Of a stretch of 64,000 nucleotides of DNA, positions 54,280-64,000 are shown piece by piece; the stretch's first letter is position 1; each line of letters starts with the position of its first letter. A program made the position numbers and the translations under genes. The notes under the pieces were generated by a model. That model did not search any database, was not told the origin of the DNA, and saw only the letters and a program-made list of their open reading frames with translations. Origin of the DNA: Akanthomyces muscarius (taxonomy: Eukaryota > Ascomycota > Sordariomycetes > Hypocreales > Cordycipitaceae); assembly GCF_028009165.1 (NCBI RefSeq), contig NW_026611615.1:682001-746000 (forward strand), read 5' to 3'.

Positions 54280-55699
54280 TGCGACAGCTGTGTATGTGTG
54301 TTTTGCGCGAGATAAATTAAAGAGCGAGGGGTCTTGTCAATCTTGGTACAACGCAGATGCCTAGCAATTACGGCGATGGCGAACAGAGACGAGAGACTGC
54401 TGCGGCAGGAGAGCTGAGGAAAGGGTCGGGAAGTAATAATGAAATGAGAAAGAGGGCGAAGGAGCGAGCGAGCGAGCGAGCTTGAGCGCGGGCGGGAGAG
54501 CTGCGGTGGTGTGGGATGTGCGACAGATTGCGCCAGCAAACTACCAACCCCCCAATTTAGCTGCATGCATCTCCTGTATGCAAATAGCGAAATCAATGAC
54601 TGGCTTTTCTTTTCCTTCTCGGTTTCCTTTCCTTTTCCGACTTTCTACGGCGTTTGCGCACTTGGCGCCCACCGTACGACGCAGCACGCTGCATGGAGCT
54701 AAGGCCTGGCAGCCTGTTTGGAACAGCCATCAAGCTGGCAATCTCTGCGCAGCACTCGCTACACAGCACGAACACGGATTTAATCAGGCGAAATGATTAC
54801 GGGTGGCCAGAATTGTCCTAGAAGCAGTTTTTTTCTCTCAAAGTTCCCAATCAGAATGACCCGGGAAATAGACCGCTGTCATGCAAACCCCCCTCCCAGG
54901 CAGCCCCCGTCCAACCATGGGGCCATGATATGATTGCGAGTCCAGACCGTTACCGCGGGGCGATTTACCAGCTGCACACCTCTCTTTGATCCTCCCAAAC
55001 GAAAACCCGCTCACCCCGGCCACTGTTGCATCCCAGCTCAGTCTAGCCGTTTGTACCAGTAATTCAGGCCCTACAGACTAGCTTCCGTCAATCAGCTACT
55101 CCAGCTCACCGGCGCACAACAGCCGGTCCAGGGGTTGGTTGCTTTGCATCAGACGCTTCGGGCGCTCCCACGTTTCGCCCCTAGCCTGCCCGTTGTTGTT
55201 TGGTTTTTTTTGGTCTTTTTTCTTGGTGGTTCAAGAGATAAACTGCTCAGATAATGGATCCAAGAGTAAGCAGCCTGGCACAGTTAAGAAACCTCAAACC
55301 TGACTATTGTAGAAATTCATGGCCCCGGCCGCCGCTTTCGCCATGGCCACTGTGCTGTTTGTGTACGAAACCCTCACGCAACCGACCTCGCTTCTCGCTC
55401 ATACATGTCGCTAACAATACTGTAGCTATACGCGATCTTCTATCCGCGCTGCTCGAAGTCAGACTGTATGCAAAGCCGGGACCAAAGAAACGCAGACACC
55501 TGCTGACAAGCTGCAGCGCCGAGCATAATTGCAAAACGCGGCACCGGCAGCGGCAATAGAACTAAGCAACTCCGAATTCAGCAAACGACTGTTACCATCT
55601 ATTGATACAATCGAGATGGCTTTACGTCGACAGACCATTACAAGCATATTCTTTACGTAATTCAGACTCGCTCAATCCCACCAAAGATTTCGGCTGGCC
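54280..55699. other. Intergenic, low gene density
   Basis: The first 250 bp should hold the peroxiredoxin promoter, with a GAGC repeat near 54465-54481. The rest shows no supported gene on either strand. Confidence 0.5.
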
Positions 55700-56706
55700 G
55701 CCTGTGCTTGCCACTGGTCAGGACGATTGACATACGCATGACGCGCTCCGAACATCGAGCCTTCGCCAAATCATAATCCAGTATATACATGAGCCGAGAC
55801 GGATACTCACGCTCTGCTGAGACTTGAGGACTTCGCAGCTGCGACCACGTCATAGTCAGGTCAAACTGGCCAGCACCGGGCCAGCGAGGCCAGCACAAAG
55901 CGCGTCTGCGCTTTGCCCGCCCTCCGCATAAATAAGACCCCGCCGAACCATCAGTTGCACCAATCCGGCGCATCTCTTTAGCACAGTACACAGCTCGCCT
56001 AGAAATTCATGTCGCGTGGCATGTTCTCCTCGTGGTAGTTGAGCAGATCCTGCCACGCCACGTTGATGCATCGGACGCGCGCAAGACGGTGCGGCAGAGC
56101 TAGCTGCGCAAAGTACAGAAACTAGTCCGCGTAAGTAAAGTTAAATGTGTTCTGGCTGTGCAACATGTCGACGGTTTACGAGTACATGAGCCTGCAAGTT
56201 TGCAGAAGAGGACGAGGTGCGCCAGCTATGCGCAGTGAGGGAGCTCGTATCTCGTAGGTATGTAACGCTATAGGGCGTAAAGCGCGTGAAATGGGGAGAG
56301 TATTCATTATCGTCTCGTGTGGACTTCAATCTCTGTCTCAAGCGTGTCTACTTTGGGGCAGGCGAAGGCGCACAATTTCTTGTGTAGCTATACAGGTCAT
56401 GTGTAGCAGTTGCCCGCCGAGCACATGCAGTCGTACCCGGATCCGCTCTTTCGCGGGTAGTCGTGACAGGAGCCTGGTATGGGTTTGATCGGAGTCTCGG
56501 CACTGCATTATGTTTCGTTTGCTCGCCTGGGCAGAGGAGATGAATGGAACAGACGGCGCCGCGGAGGCTTCGCTTTTTCTTGGGTGGTGAGCGGCTGCGC
56601 CGGCGGTGTACTTCTCCAAGCCTGATTTCTCTTTCTGGCATTTGACTCGCTCAAAGCACTGCGGCGCACCACCTGTAATGTTTCTGGCCACTGGGTACTT
56701 GTGCAT
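55700..56706 (-). pseudogene. Decayed DUF7730 domain gene
   Basis: The minus strand carries pieces of the DUF7730 pattern (an F-box-like fungal family) in order. They are LLSRLPAKERIRVRLHVLGG near 56450, CRLMYS near 56190, QNTFNFTYAD near 56140, FLYFAQLALPHRLARVR near 56100, and a late FDLTMTWSQL near 55855. Stops (TAA, TAG) and frame changes break the reading several times, for example between CRLMYS and the next block, and at MNF followed by TAG. The pieces are separated as they would be in one gene of about 330 codons. The family assignment is from my recognition of the motif order. No intact version is in the window. Confidence 0.6.
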
Positions 56707-57240
56707 GTGAAAGGTGGTTGCCAGTGACGTTGATATAAACTGGCAGCGAGTCTAATAAGCCACAATGGTGGTGAGCCATGGCGCAATGGACACAAATTTC
56801 GGGTCAAATAAACGGTTTAAGGTGGTCACCAAATTTTGCTACATTGTGTGGTGTTATTTTTTGCATGAATGTTTCGAGCTGTTGGATTTTCCATGATATG
56901 ACGTGAGGGAAAAAGTGCTTTCAAACGCGGATGTGCGGAGGTGTATCCGCAGCTACTCATACAAAATAGGGACATTAACCAAACGGCCTCATATTTCGCT
57001 AGCCACTTCAGTTAATGTGCTTGTTACTTTCGACAGTATTTCAGGTTCTCTCTGGTAAACTTCACCGTCCAAGTGCTTCGACAGCACATCTAATTTTGGA
57101 CATGCGGCTCCAGGGTAGGCTCTTCGGCAAATTGGCGGCTAAACTCTAACCAATCCCACCATCGGCAATAGCAACGCAACTCTCACCACCAAAGCTCACC
57201 ACGACACTCTCTCCTCCAGCACCAAACCATCCACGCCAAC
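56707..57240. promoter_or_regulatory. Intergenic, promoter of complex I gene
   Basis: Upstream region of the next plus-strand gene. Nothing else was recognised. Confidence 0.45.
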
Positions 57241-58018
57241 ATGTCGGCCAATGCGGTAGCCAAAGCCGCGGGCGGCGTTGTTTCCATCGCCAAGGTAAGC
57301 AAGCCTTTTGCAAGCCTCATGTCAATTGGATGCGCATGCGACTGCAATTTCCCTCGACAATAAAAAAATTACCCTCACGCAGCCCGCGAAACCGAACACA
57401 ACGAACCGAAGCTGACCACACACGACTCCCCGAACAGAAGCAAACTCTTCAGTCGACCGGCATCTGGGAGTCGTTCCGCAAAGCCCTCGCGATTGACCCC
57501 AACCGCTCCAATGGCGTGCCGCTGAACCCGTACTACCGCCTTCCTGCGCCAGGCTCCAACGACCCGGCGTCGTTTGAGGATCCCGTCACGCTACCCGCGG
57601 GTGACATTGCCGGCAACCCCTACTGGAAGCGCGACACGCGTCGCAACTACCCACAGCTCAGCGTTGTCAGCCAGGCTGACGTCGTGAGCCTGCTGACTGT
57701 CGGCAGCGCTGTCAACCCCAAGGTCGAGCTGATTGGCGAGGCAGGTGAGAAGGCTCTCGTGGCTGCGCAGCAAGAGGGCCAGACGACCGGCCTGGCCAAG
57801 GCGTTGGCCAAGGCCACCCCCAAGGACGTCGCCAAGGATCTATTCGTCAATGGCCTTCCGCCGCTGCCGAGCGGACAGTCGCTCTCCTCCGGAGAGTGGA
57901 ACGTGCACAAGTATGAGCTGACGGACCGGTCGTATCCTGATGGGTAAGTCTTCGACAGACCGAACAATTGAACACGAGACTGACATTTCGCAGATACCCT
58001 TGCAGATCATTCCAATAG
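57241..58018 (+). CDS. NADH:ubiquinone oxidoreductase 21.3 kDa-like subunit
   Basis: Exons 57241-57294, 57453-57943 and 57994-58018 give 189 aa. The core STGIWESFRKALAIDPNRSN, GVPLNPYYR and the ending YPDGYPCRSFQ follow the fungal complex I accessory subunit first described as 21.3 kDa in Neurospora. The N-terminal 18 residues are Ala- and Gly-rich with no strong presequence. The first intron is 158 nt. The last intron has two acceptors 12 nt apart (after 57993 and after 58005), both in frame; I took the first because it gives YPCR. The protein should sit in mitochondrial complex I. Confidence 0.82.
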
Positions 58019-58208
58019 ACGGAGAAGACATTGTATATAACTGGGGAGGCATAGACGCCTAGCCTTTTCTCTTTTGTACTGTGACATCAATAAAGCTAGT
58101 TTTGCAACACATCTCTGAAACCAGTGATTCGTGTTGAGTCTATTTCTAATGCTCCCAAGTGGTCCGGAAACTCCAAACGCCGCAAGTCTCATAACATCGT
58201 AATGAGGC

Positions 58209-58664
58209 TTAGCAAATCATCTTTTCGACGACCTTGGCTTTGCCCTGCGCACGCTTAAAGCGGTCGTCAAAGTCTTGTACAGCCTCGTCCACATTGGATG
58301 TAGATAACGTTTCCGGCTCGACCAGGGCGTAGACCATTTTGATATTCTTGCCAAGCCTCGCGTTGTCTGGTAATGTCGGCAGCGTGCAGGCCTGCTTGGG
58401 TTGTTCTGTGTCTGCCGCAGCTGAAGCGCCCGCAGCTGAGCTGGAAGATGTGGTGTTCTGTGATGATGGGAGACGGTTTGCCCAGACGATGGCGCGGCTG
58501 GCAAGGCGACCGCTCTCGAGAAACTTGTCAAAGCCGGTGCTCATGCCAAACTGGCGCCCCTCGACGCGCCCGGCGGCCTCGCCATCCTCGAGGCCCTGCT
58601 GGTAGCCTTGCCGGTAGAAGCGGTCTTCGAGGGTGAAGACGTCGTCGAATGGATCGGACGCCAT
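58209..58664 (-). CDS. LTO1: Lto1-like Fe-S adaptor protein
   Basis: Single exon, 151 aa, from ATG at 58664; an upstream in-frame ATG at 58706 lacks conserved residues. The N-terminal half holds FYRQGYQQGLEDGEAAGRVE followed by GRQFGMSTGFDKF, the repeated G-x3 pattern of Yae1/Lto1 proteins (human ORAOV1). Lto1 with Yae1 brings the cytosolic Fe-S assembly machinery to Rli1/ABCE1 for ribosome recycling. The C-terminus ends KVVEKMIC; a C-terminal Trp, known in Lto1 of some species as the docking residue, is not present. The middle has a short Ser/Ala-rich insert. Confidence 0.86.
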   Translation of the reverse strand: MASDPFDDVFTLEDRFYRQGYQQGLEDGEAAGRVEGRQFGMSTGFDKFLESGRLASRAIVWANRLPSSQNTTSSSSAAGASAAADTEQPKQACTLPTLPDNARLGKNIKMVYALVEPETLSTSNVDEAVQDFDDRFKRAQGKAKVVEKMIC

Positions 58665-59463
58665 CTTGTGGCGAAGGGAGGTGAGGTGCTTTGAGCGAGG
58701 CTGCAAGACGCAAGTTTGTCATGAAGGCGCTGTAGAAATATCTGTCACCCCACCATCTGCAGCATGGTGGCGGGGCATGACGAGGTGTTAGCAATTTGCA
58801 GCATTTATGCAGGCTTAATAAATGATATATCGAGAATTTCTCATAATGTCATACTGTGACTATTATAATCATCGGATATTTTATTTCGAAGCGCACCAGG
58901 CCGAATACCGGACTTCATACACGATCCAGAGGAGATGTGCCTGATTGCGTCTCCCCTGCTTTTGGACAATGGCTTGTGTTGCAACAGATCTACAAAGTTA
59001 CACGACGGCTCACATCCCAACCACCCATGCAGACTTGATCTTTCCGATTTTTTTTTGGGGTGGTTAACACTTTCTCGATCGCTTCCCATCCGTGGCCTTG
59101 CTCACCATCTCGCCGTCGAAGACGCATTGGGTTCCACTTTTTACAGACGCTGGTAGTGGCTGGTAGTTAGGTAGGTAGTGGGGGAGCGACGAAGCATCGG
59201 CGAGCTTCATTTTCGTACTCAGTAAAGAGCCTTTGCATCCGACCACTACCACCGCTCCTCGTCCGCTCCCTCCCCCGAATCGCGACCTCTGACTGGACCA
59301 GGTATCTTATACGTCCCGTCGTTACCTCTCCTCGCCCGGAAGCCGACGTTCAGACTCCGTCCTCGCATCGAATCCGCTATCTCGCGACACATTACCCTCT
59401 CCGTCCCTCGTCACTACTCGGCCTCTGCAGATACCTTCCTCAACGCTCGACCTCCAGCCCGCT
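58665..59463. promoter_or_regulatory. Divergent intergenic region, LTO1 / NAA10
   Basis: Upstream regions of LTO1 (left) and NAA10 (right). The last 240 bp are C- and T-rich as a leader. Nothing else was seen. Confidence 0.45.
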
Positions 59464-60209
59464 ATGGATATTCGCCCCTTGCGCAACTCGGATCTGCCGC
59501 TGATCCAGCACGCCAATCTCGAGAACCTCCCCGAGAACTACTTCCTAAAGTACTACCTTTACCATAGTCTGTCGTGGCCGCAGCTCAGCTTCGTGGCCGT
59601 CGATGTTTCCCGCCCGTCCCAGGACCCATACGACTACCCGAAGATTGTCGGCTATGTCATTGCAAAGATGGAGGAGGAGCCGTCGGACGGTATCCCCCAC
59701 GGCCACATTACCAGCCTGAGCGTCATGCGCACGCATCGCCGGCTGGGCATTGCCGAGAAGCTTATGCGTCAGAGTCGTAAGTGGAAGGAGGACTGGAGAA
59801 TGTAAAGGGATATTGCTAACTTCTTGCGACGTTAGAACTCGCCATGGTGGAAACGTACCAGGCCAGATACGTCTCCCTCCACGTTCGCGTATCCAACGTG
59901 GCCGCCCGCCACCTTTACGAGACGACGCTGGGCTTCAAAATTGAAAAGCCCGAAGCCAAGTACTACGCCGACGGCGAAGATGCGCTCTCTATGCGACTGG
60001 ACCTCGACTACATAAAGAAGCAGATTGAGGCTGAGGAGGAGAGCGAGGAGGCAGCGGCGGCGGCGCAGACCAATGGCAGTAGTAAGACCAATGGCGAGCA
60101 CCTGGACGAGGGCGAGGCGGTCGGCGAGGTAGGCCGCGATCCGGAGGCTGGAAAGAAGCCTATGAAGTTCAAGATTCCTGTGGGTCGGAACAAGGAGGCG
60201 AGCAAGTAG
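59464..60209 (+). CDS. NAA10: N-alpha-acetyltransferase catalytic subunit Naa10/Ard1
   Basis: Exons 59464-59776 and 59836-60209 flank a 59-nt intron (GTAAGT..TTAG, branch GCTAAC), giving 228 aa. It starts [20 protein letters not shown] and [13 protein letters not shown], as in Ard1. The GNAT acetyl-CoA loop reads [13 protein letters not shown] (RxxGxA), and [10 protein letters not shown] and YETTLGF follow. Naa10 with Naa15 forms NatA on the ribosome and acetylates nascent N-termini that begin with Ser, Ala, Thr or similar residues after Met removal. The tail from about residue 185 is acidic and Ala/Glu-rich, as in other fungal Naa10. Confidence 0.94.
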
Positions 60210-60517
60210 AGCAGTTGTGCTTTCGTTGTTTTTAACATCTTCAAGGGTTAGATAAGAGGGCGGATTTGCATATATGTGTTTGCGATGTTAGGGTTTAGAC
60301 AAAATGAATTGTTTCTCGGCGAGCGATAGATATGGAATGCCATGACTATTACTGGTATATATTGATAAATCCGAAATAACTTGCAGGCTTGAAAAATGCC
60401 AAATGGAAACGAGGGTGCCTAATTTGCCTAGGGGCTTCAAAATAAGATGAAGAACGACTTAACCCAAACCAGCGCGCGTCGCAAACTACCTGCTTAAACT
60501 ATAAGGCAACTGGCAGA
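60210..60517. other. Convergent intergenic region
   Basis: 3' flanks of NAA10 and the SH3-tailed gene. Nothing else seen. Confidence 0.5.
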
Positions 60518-62759
60518 TTACAATGGCAACAGTTTTGCATGATGAGCCGGAAAGAATCCGCTCTTGCCCTTGTACGTCCCATGCCACCATTCGTCCGAAG
60601 GAAACGTGACGTTGGTAATTTTGGCACCCTTTGTAAAGCTTAAAACTGGATTGAAAAAAAAGTTAGTCCCTTAACTCGTCCCTTCAAGCGGAAGCAGTCC
60701 ACTCACGGTCTTTTGATGTCGTCCAGTATACACCCTTTGTTATGACCGATCTCTCGGGAGTAACATGCGAGCCCACAACATGGCGCGCATACTCCTCATC
60801 AGCATCCATCCGCAGAGATTCTAGCGATTGCATCATGGACGCAATGGCGCTTTGGATCGCGTCCTTTCCGGGCCCTTCGAACATGTTGTCGGCCTTTTCC
60901 TGCTGCTTGCGTATGGCGTCTTCGATGCCCTGCGCCGCCGTGTACTTGGCCGCCAGCGCTGGATTCGGCGCAGGCGGCGCGTCGCCTTGTCGGTCGCTGT
61001 CAGACCGGCACCCTGGTGGTCCGTGACGATTGCGAGGGGGCCAAGCGCCGGGGAATCCGGCCCGGCCGAATCCACCCCGGCCGAATCCGCCACGTCCGTG
61101 ATGAGACCAGCCGCCTCTACCACCAACTCCATGTTCATGGTGGCGTTGGTGAGGGTGGTGGTTATGGAGACGCATGGAGGGCGGGCAATGCATCCCGTGA
61201 GGCAGGGCGGGCATCGATGGCATAGCTGGCATGGCGGGCACAGCTGGCCCAGCGGGCACAGCTGGCATAGAACGGCCATGCGGTAGAGGAGGTACAAAGG
61301 GCACCGGGGGCATGTGTCCGCCGTGCCGTCTCGCTTCCTTCTCTGCCCGTCGCACATCCCTTTGCGACCTCTTCATGTCTCTCCTCCACTGCTTGCGTTC
61401 ACGCTTTTCCTGCCGACGCTGCTTTTTGCGTGCGCTGCGAGTACCGCGCTGCGTTTTGCGCTGCTCGCGTTGGATCTGCTTCCACTGCTTCAATAGCATC
61501 TTGATCTGTGCCTTGAGCTCCCTCTTATCCGTGGTGGGGTTGGCGGTGTGAAACTTGGCGAGACTGAGCTCGTTTTTGAGCCAGACTACATCCGTGTTGG
61601 TGCGAAGGTGACTGGGCTTGGAGGTCCAATCCCGTAAAATGTTGAGATAAGCAGGCAATTGCTGCTCGCGCACCTCGTCGTAGTCGGGTAGTGAATCTAG
61701 CGAAGAGACGCTAGAGCTTGAAGATGTAGACGATGCTGATGAGACCGAGGAGGCAGATCGATCCCGAGCCGTGCCTTTACCTTTGCCTGTCATGTTGTCA
61801 CTGGCTTGAGCTCTCCCACGCGTGGGTTCAGCATCTGGCACGCTACGTGACGACGGTCCCGCTCCTGCATCCTGCAATATCCCCGGCGCGTCACCATCAT
61901 GACCCGCCGTTCGAATGCCATTGGCATCCATAATGAGAGAGCCAAGGCGGATACCCCTGCCATCCATGACGAATTTCTTGCCATACGCGATGCCGCCGGC
62001 GTCGATCCTGAAAGACGACGCATTCGGCCACCACCCACTACCAGGGGCCGGTTGCTCTTCCCCATCCCGCGCAGTCGCACCATAATCAACCTCGTCGTCC
62101 TCGCTTGCGGCAATACTAATGGTGATGCCTCGTGGCGTAAAGAAGCCATCGTTCCACTCATGAACGGTGGCCATCGCATTCGCCTGTCGCTGGGCCTCAT
62201 CCTGTAAAGCCTCAGGGCCGGCTGTGCGCATCATATGCCGCTGGAGCTCAGCCTGCGAGCGTCCACTGCTCACACTGTCGCCGGCTTCGCTTTCCGCCTC
62301 GGCGCGGAGTTTGCGCTCCAGGATAACATCGTTTCCGCGCGTGGTGTGATCTGGCAGTAAAAAGTTGATGAATGTGGCCCAGTCCTGCGCATTAATGTCA
62401 CGCTTCTCCCAGTCGCTCGGAAAGGGAAAATCATCGGGCAGTGACTGCGTCTCGAGATGCAGCGCATGCACGAGCGTCGACTGGGGAATCACACCTGGCG
62501 GCGGCGGGGGTCTTGTCTCAAAGTACAGGTCGGCGCCGGCTTGCGGAATGCCAGTGATGACGCTACGGGAGTTGGTTGTGCGGGGGGTATCTGGGGGAGT
62601 GTAGATAATTTCTTCGTTTGACGACATGCGGGATGTCACGTCGTCGGCTAGGGTGGGCGGCGCTGACGGGACAGCACCAGCACCAGAGTTGGAATATATG
62701 TCTGTCTCTGAGTATGGCGGCGGTGCATCGCCGCCGTGAAGAGGTGCAGCGCCAGACAT
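60518..62759 (-). CDS. Low-complexity protein with C-terminal SH3-like domain, unknown
   Basis: Exons 62759-60707 and 60645-60518 flank a 61-nt intron, giving 726 aa. The second exon completes a C-terminal SH3-like fold: LLSFTKGAKITNV, DEWWHGTYKGKSGFFPAHHA, with the WW, GFFPxxxA pattern of SH3 domains. The first 300 residues contain a PPPPYSETD-type start and a conserved central stretch (LPDDFPFPSDWEKRDINAQD). A basic coiled region (KKQRRQEKRERKQWRRDMK) follows, then Met-Pro repeats (PAMPAMPSMPALPHG), a His-rich part and an RGG-like Gly/Arg run (GRGGFGRGGFGRAG). Without the intron the frame ends shortly after the donor, losing the SH3 end. The function is unknown; the features suggest a scaffold or RNA-linked protein. 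Confidence 0.8.
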
Positions 62760-63374
62760 GATGGCCCGGAGATGGTCAGTATCACGCAGTTGACTGAAAG
62801 CGATACAAATGTTGGAGGGAGGAGAATAACTCAGATCGTTCGCTACCTCGCCAACGTCACTTAACCACGGTTGCCTGTTCGGCCAGCCGTGGCGGGCAGT
62901 GGGCAGCCTTGCTGGGCTGGGGCCAACGCAGTGAGTTGCGCGTCTCCTCTCAGCCCTGTGGGCGGGCTTGCGTCAGCCTCCTGGGTGATTGGACGGGCCA
63001 CGACATCATCCGTAAGAAGCGGGGAGCTAGACCAAGACTACATATGCTCGGCATCATTTACCGAGCATGAGGATTTTTATCGGCCATAAAACGTGTTTCG
63101 TGAGCAGCTGCTATTCTGTGCTGCTGCATACAATAGAGTCGTTTCGCTGGCCGTTTACAGTGGCTTCAGTCCGTTGACGTTGAGTAGATGCTACCCCGAC
63201 TCACTCTTCAACAACATTATTACGGTATACTTACTGTCGAGTCGGCGGAGAATCTCATGGCTTAGCATCACGCGAAGTAGATGCTAATATGTGGTTTGGG
63301 TATTGAGCCTTGAGGGAAAGAATCTATATGGAGTGTCTACCACCTCTCTTGCTGCAGTTACTGTGCCGTGCTAA
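62760..63374. promoter_or_regulatory. Intergenic
   Basis: Upstream of the SH3-tailed gene (reading left) and 3' flank of the eIF2B gene. No other gene recognised. Confidence 0.45.
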
Positions 63375-64000
63375 TCAAACCATACGTTCTCCAACCAAAT
63401 CAAAATTAACATCTTGATGTTTGTAATGGTCAGCAATAATACTGGACAAGTAGTCGCGTGAGTGTGTGCCCCTGACAACGATTAGTACTGCCCAAAGACG
63501 GCCTCGGCGATAGACTTACAGGTTTGTAATGTATGTATTAATGAATGTAGAAGGCACCATTTCTGTCAGAGCGGAGCGAATCTCGACATTGTTCACCATA
63601 GTACCGTTGGAAAAGTTAACAAAGCTTGACGAGTCTCCCCACTCGATGAGACTATCCTCCGCAAACGGATTAGCAGGACTGAGCTTGTATACACCGCTTA
63701 GCACTATAACGGCAGTGCCATGCTCCTTAGCGGCGCGCGCAATGGCTGCAGACCCGGCTGTGGCCATGACGCTGCCGTTGGCCACAATGGCCTTGGCACC
63801 AAGAATCACCTTATCCACGCGGGACATGTAGGCCGTCAGGCCCGAGTTGTGAATGTTGATGACGGTGATGCCAGCTGCCGTCAGCTTCTTACGGAACGCA
63901 GCGTGCGGCACTTCGGTGATGGGTTTGCTGGGAGCTTCGATGGCCAGAAACAGCGTAAATTTTCTCTTTTGAGCGGCGCGTAGGATGAAACGCTCGACCG
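63375..64000 (-). CDS. GCD7: eIF2B beta subunit, 3' part (partial)
   Basis: The last two exons are visible: 64000 (window edge) to 63520, and 63471-63375, around a 48-nt intron with a TACTAAT branch site. The protein reads VERFILRAAQKRKFTLFL at the edge, then YMSRVDKVILGAKAIVANGS, VLSGVYKLSPANPF and YITNL. After splicing it continues GTHSRDYLSSIIADHYK and ends GERMV. This is the alpha/beta/delta-type fold of eIF2B, and the KLSP and GAKAIVANG motifs fit the beta subunit (yeast Gcd7) best. eIF2B exchanges GDP for GTP on eIF2 and is the target of the integrated stress response. The 5' part is outside the window. Confidence 0.82.

Noticed and set aside
55254..55559. 101-codon plus-strand frame
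   Set aside because: No family match, no promoter or splice context, low-complexity basic composition.
1..64000. CRISPR array, prophage, bacterial operon or mating-type locus
   Set aside because: No regularly spaced direct repeats with unique spacers, no phage genes, no polycistronic layout and no HMG or alpha-box gene were seen. The genes are spliced fungal genes.

Overview
The window is nuclear DNA from a filamentous ascomycete (Pezizomycotina; the gene content and compact structure fit a Sordariomycete, possibly Hypocreales, but nothing in the sequence fixes the genus). Reasons: genes have short GT-AG introns of about 47-120 nt with CTAAC/CTGAC-type branch points, the proteins are typical fungal ones (Atg2, Ubp3, Gis2, QCR7, a complex I 21 kDa subunit, Sae2/CtIP), and two blocks show the extreme C-to-T wear left by repeat-induced point mutation (RIP).

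Layout. 1-6720 is an AT-rich RIP block built from at least two decayed Ty3/gypsy retrotransposons in opposite orientation. Integrase and chromodomain are readable on the plus strand at about 360-1560, and reverse transcriptase/RNase H on the minus strand at about 3430-2700. A 402-bp LTR occurs at 2277 and 6040. About 6720-11060 is an island of normal composition holding a divergent pair: a small secreted protein (minus) and a laccase (plus), with tandem duplications in the shared promoter. 11060-15000 is a second RIP block with a third LTR copy at 14590. 15.7-23.6 kb holds a secretory lipase with a frame break, a LITAF-like membrane protein, a PAF-acetylhydrolase-like lipase and a GT8 glycosyltransferase. 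From about 24 kb onward most genes are conserved housekeeping genes: ATG2, a polyamine-oxidase-like flavoenzyme, a quinone-oxidoreductase-like MDR, a bacterial-type response regulator, a cytochrome b5/acyl-CoA dehydrogenase fusion, GIS2, SAE2/CtIP, UBP3, QCR7, a DUF1304 membrane protein, a mitochondrial NAD/pyrimidine-type carrier, a Kazal-like secreted peptide, a nuclear peroxiredoxin, a DUF7730 pseudogene, a complex I subunit, LTO1, NAA10, an SH3-tailed unknown protein and the 3' end of an eIF2B beta gene.

The most unusual item is at 35309-35920. It is an intronless 203-aa protein with a receiver domain and a LuxR/NarL-type helix-turn-helix, close in layout and motifs to bacterial RcsB. It sits between ordinary fungal genes. 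Fungal response regulators of the known Ssk1, Skn7 and Rim15 types do not carry this output domain, so it is the best candidate for transferred or undescribed biology here.

The genes do not form one pathway. The left third looks like an accessory, secretion-oriented compartment (laccase, lipases, small secreted protein) beside transposon graveyards. The right two thirds is a conserved core with autophagy, mitochondrial, ubiquitin, DNA-repair and translation genes. No tRNA, rRNA, CRISPR array or replication origin could be supported.
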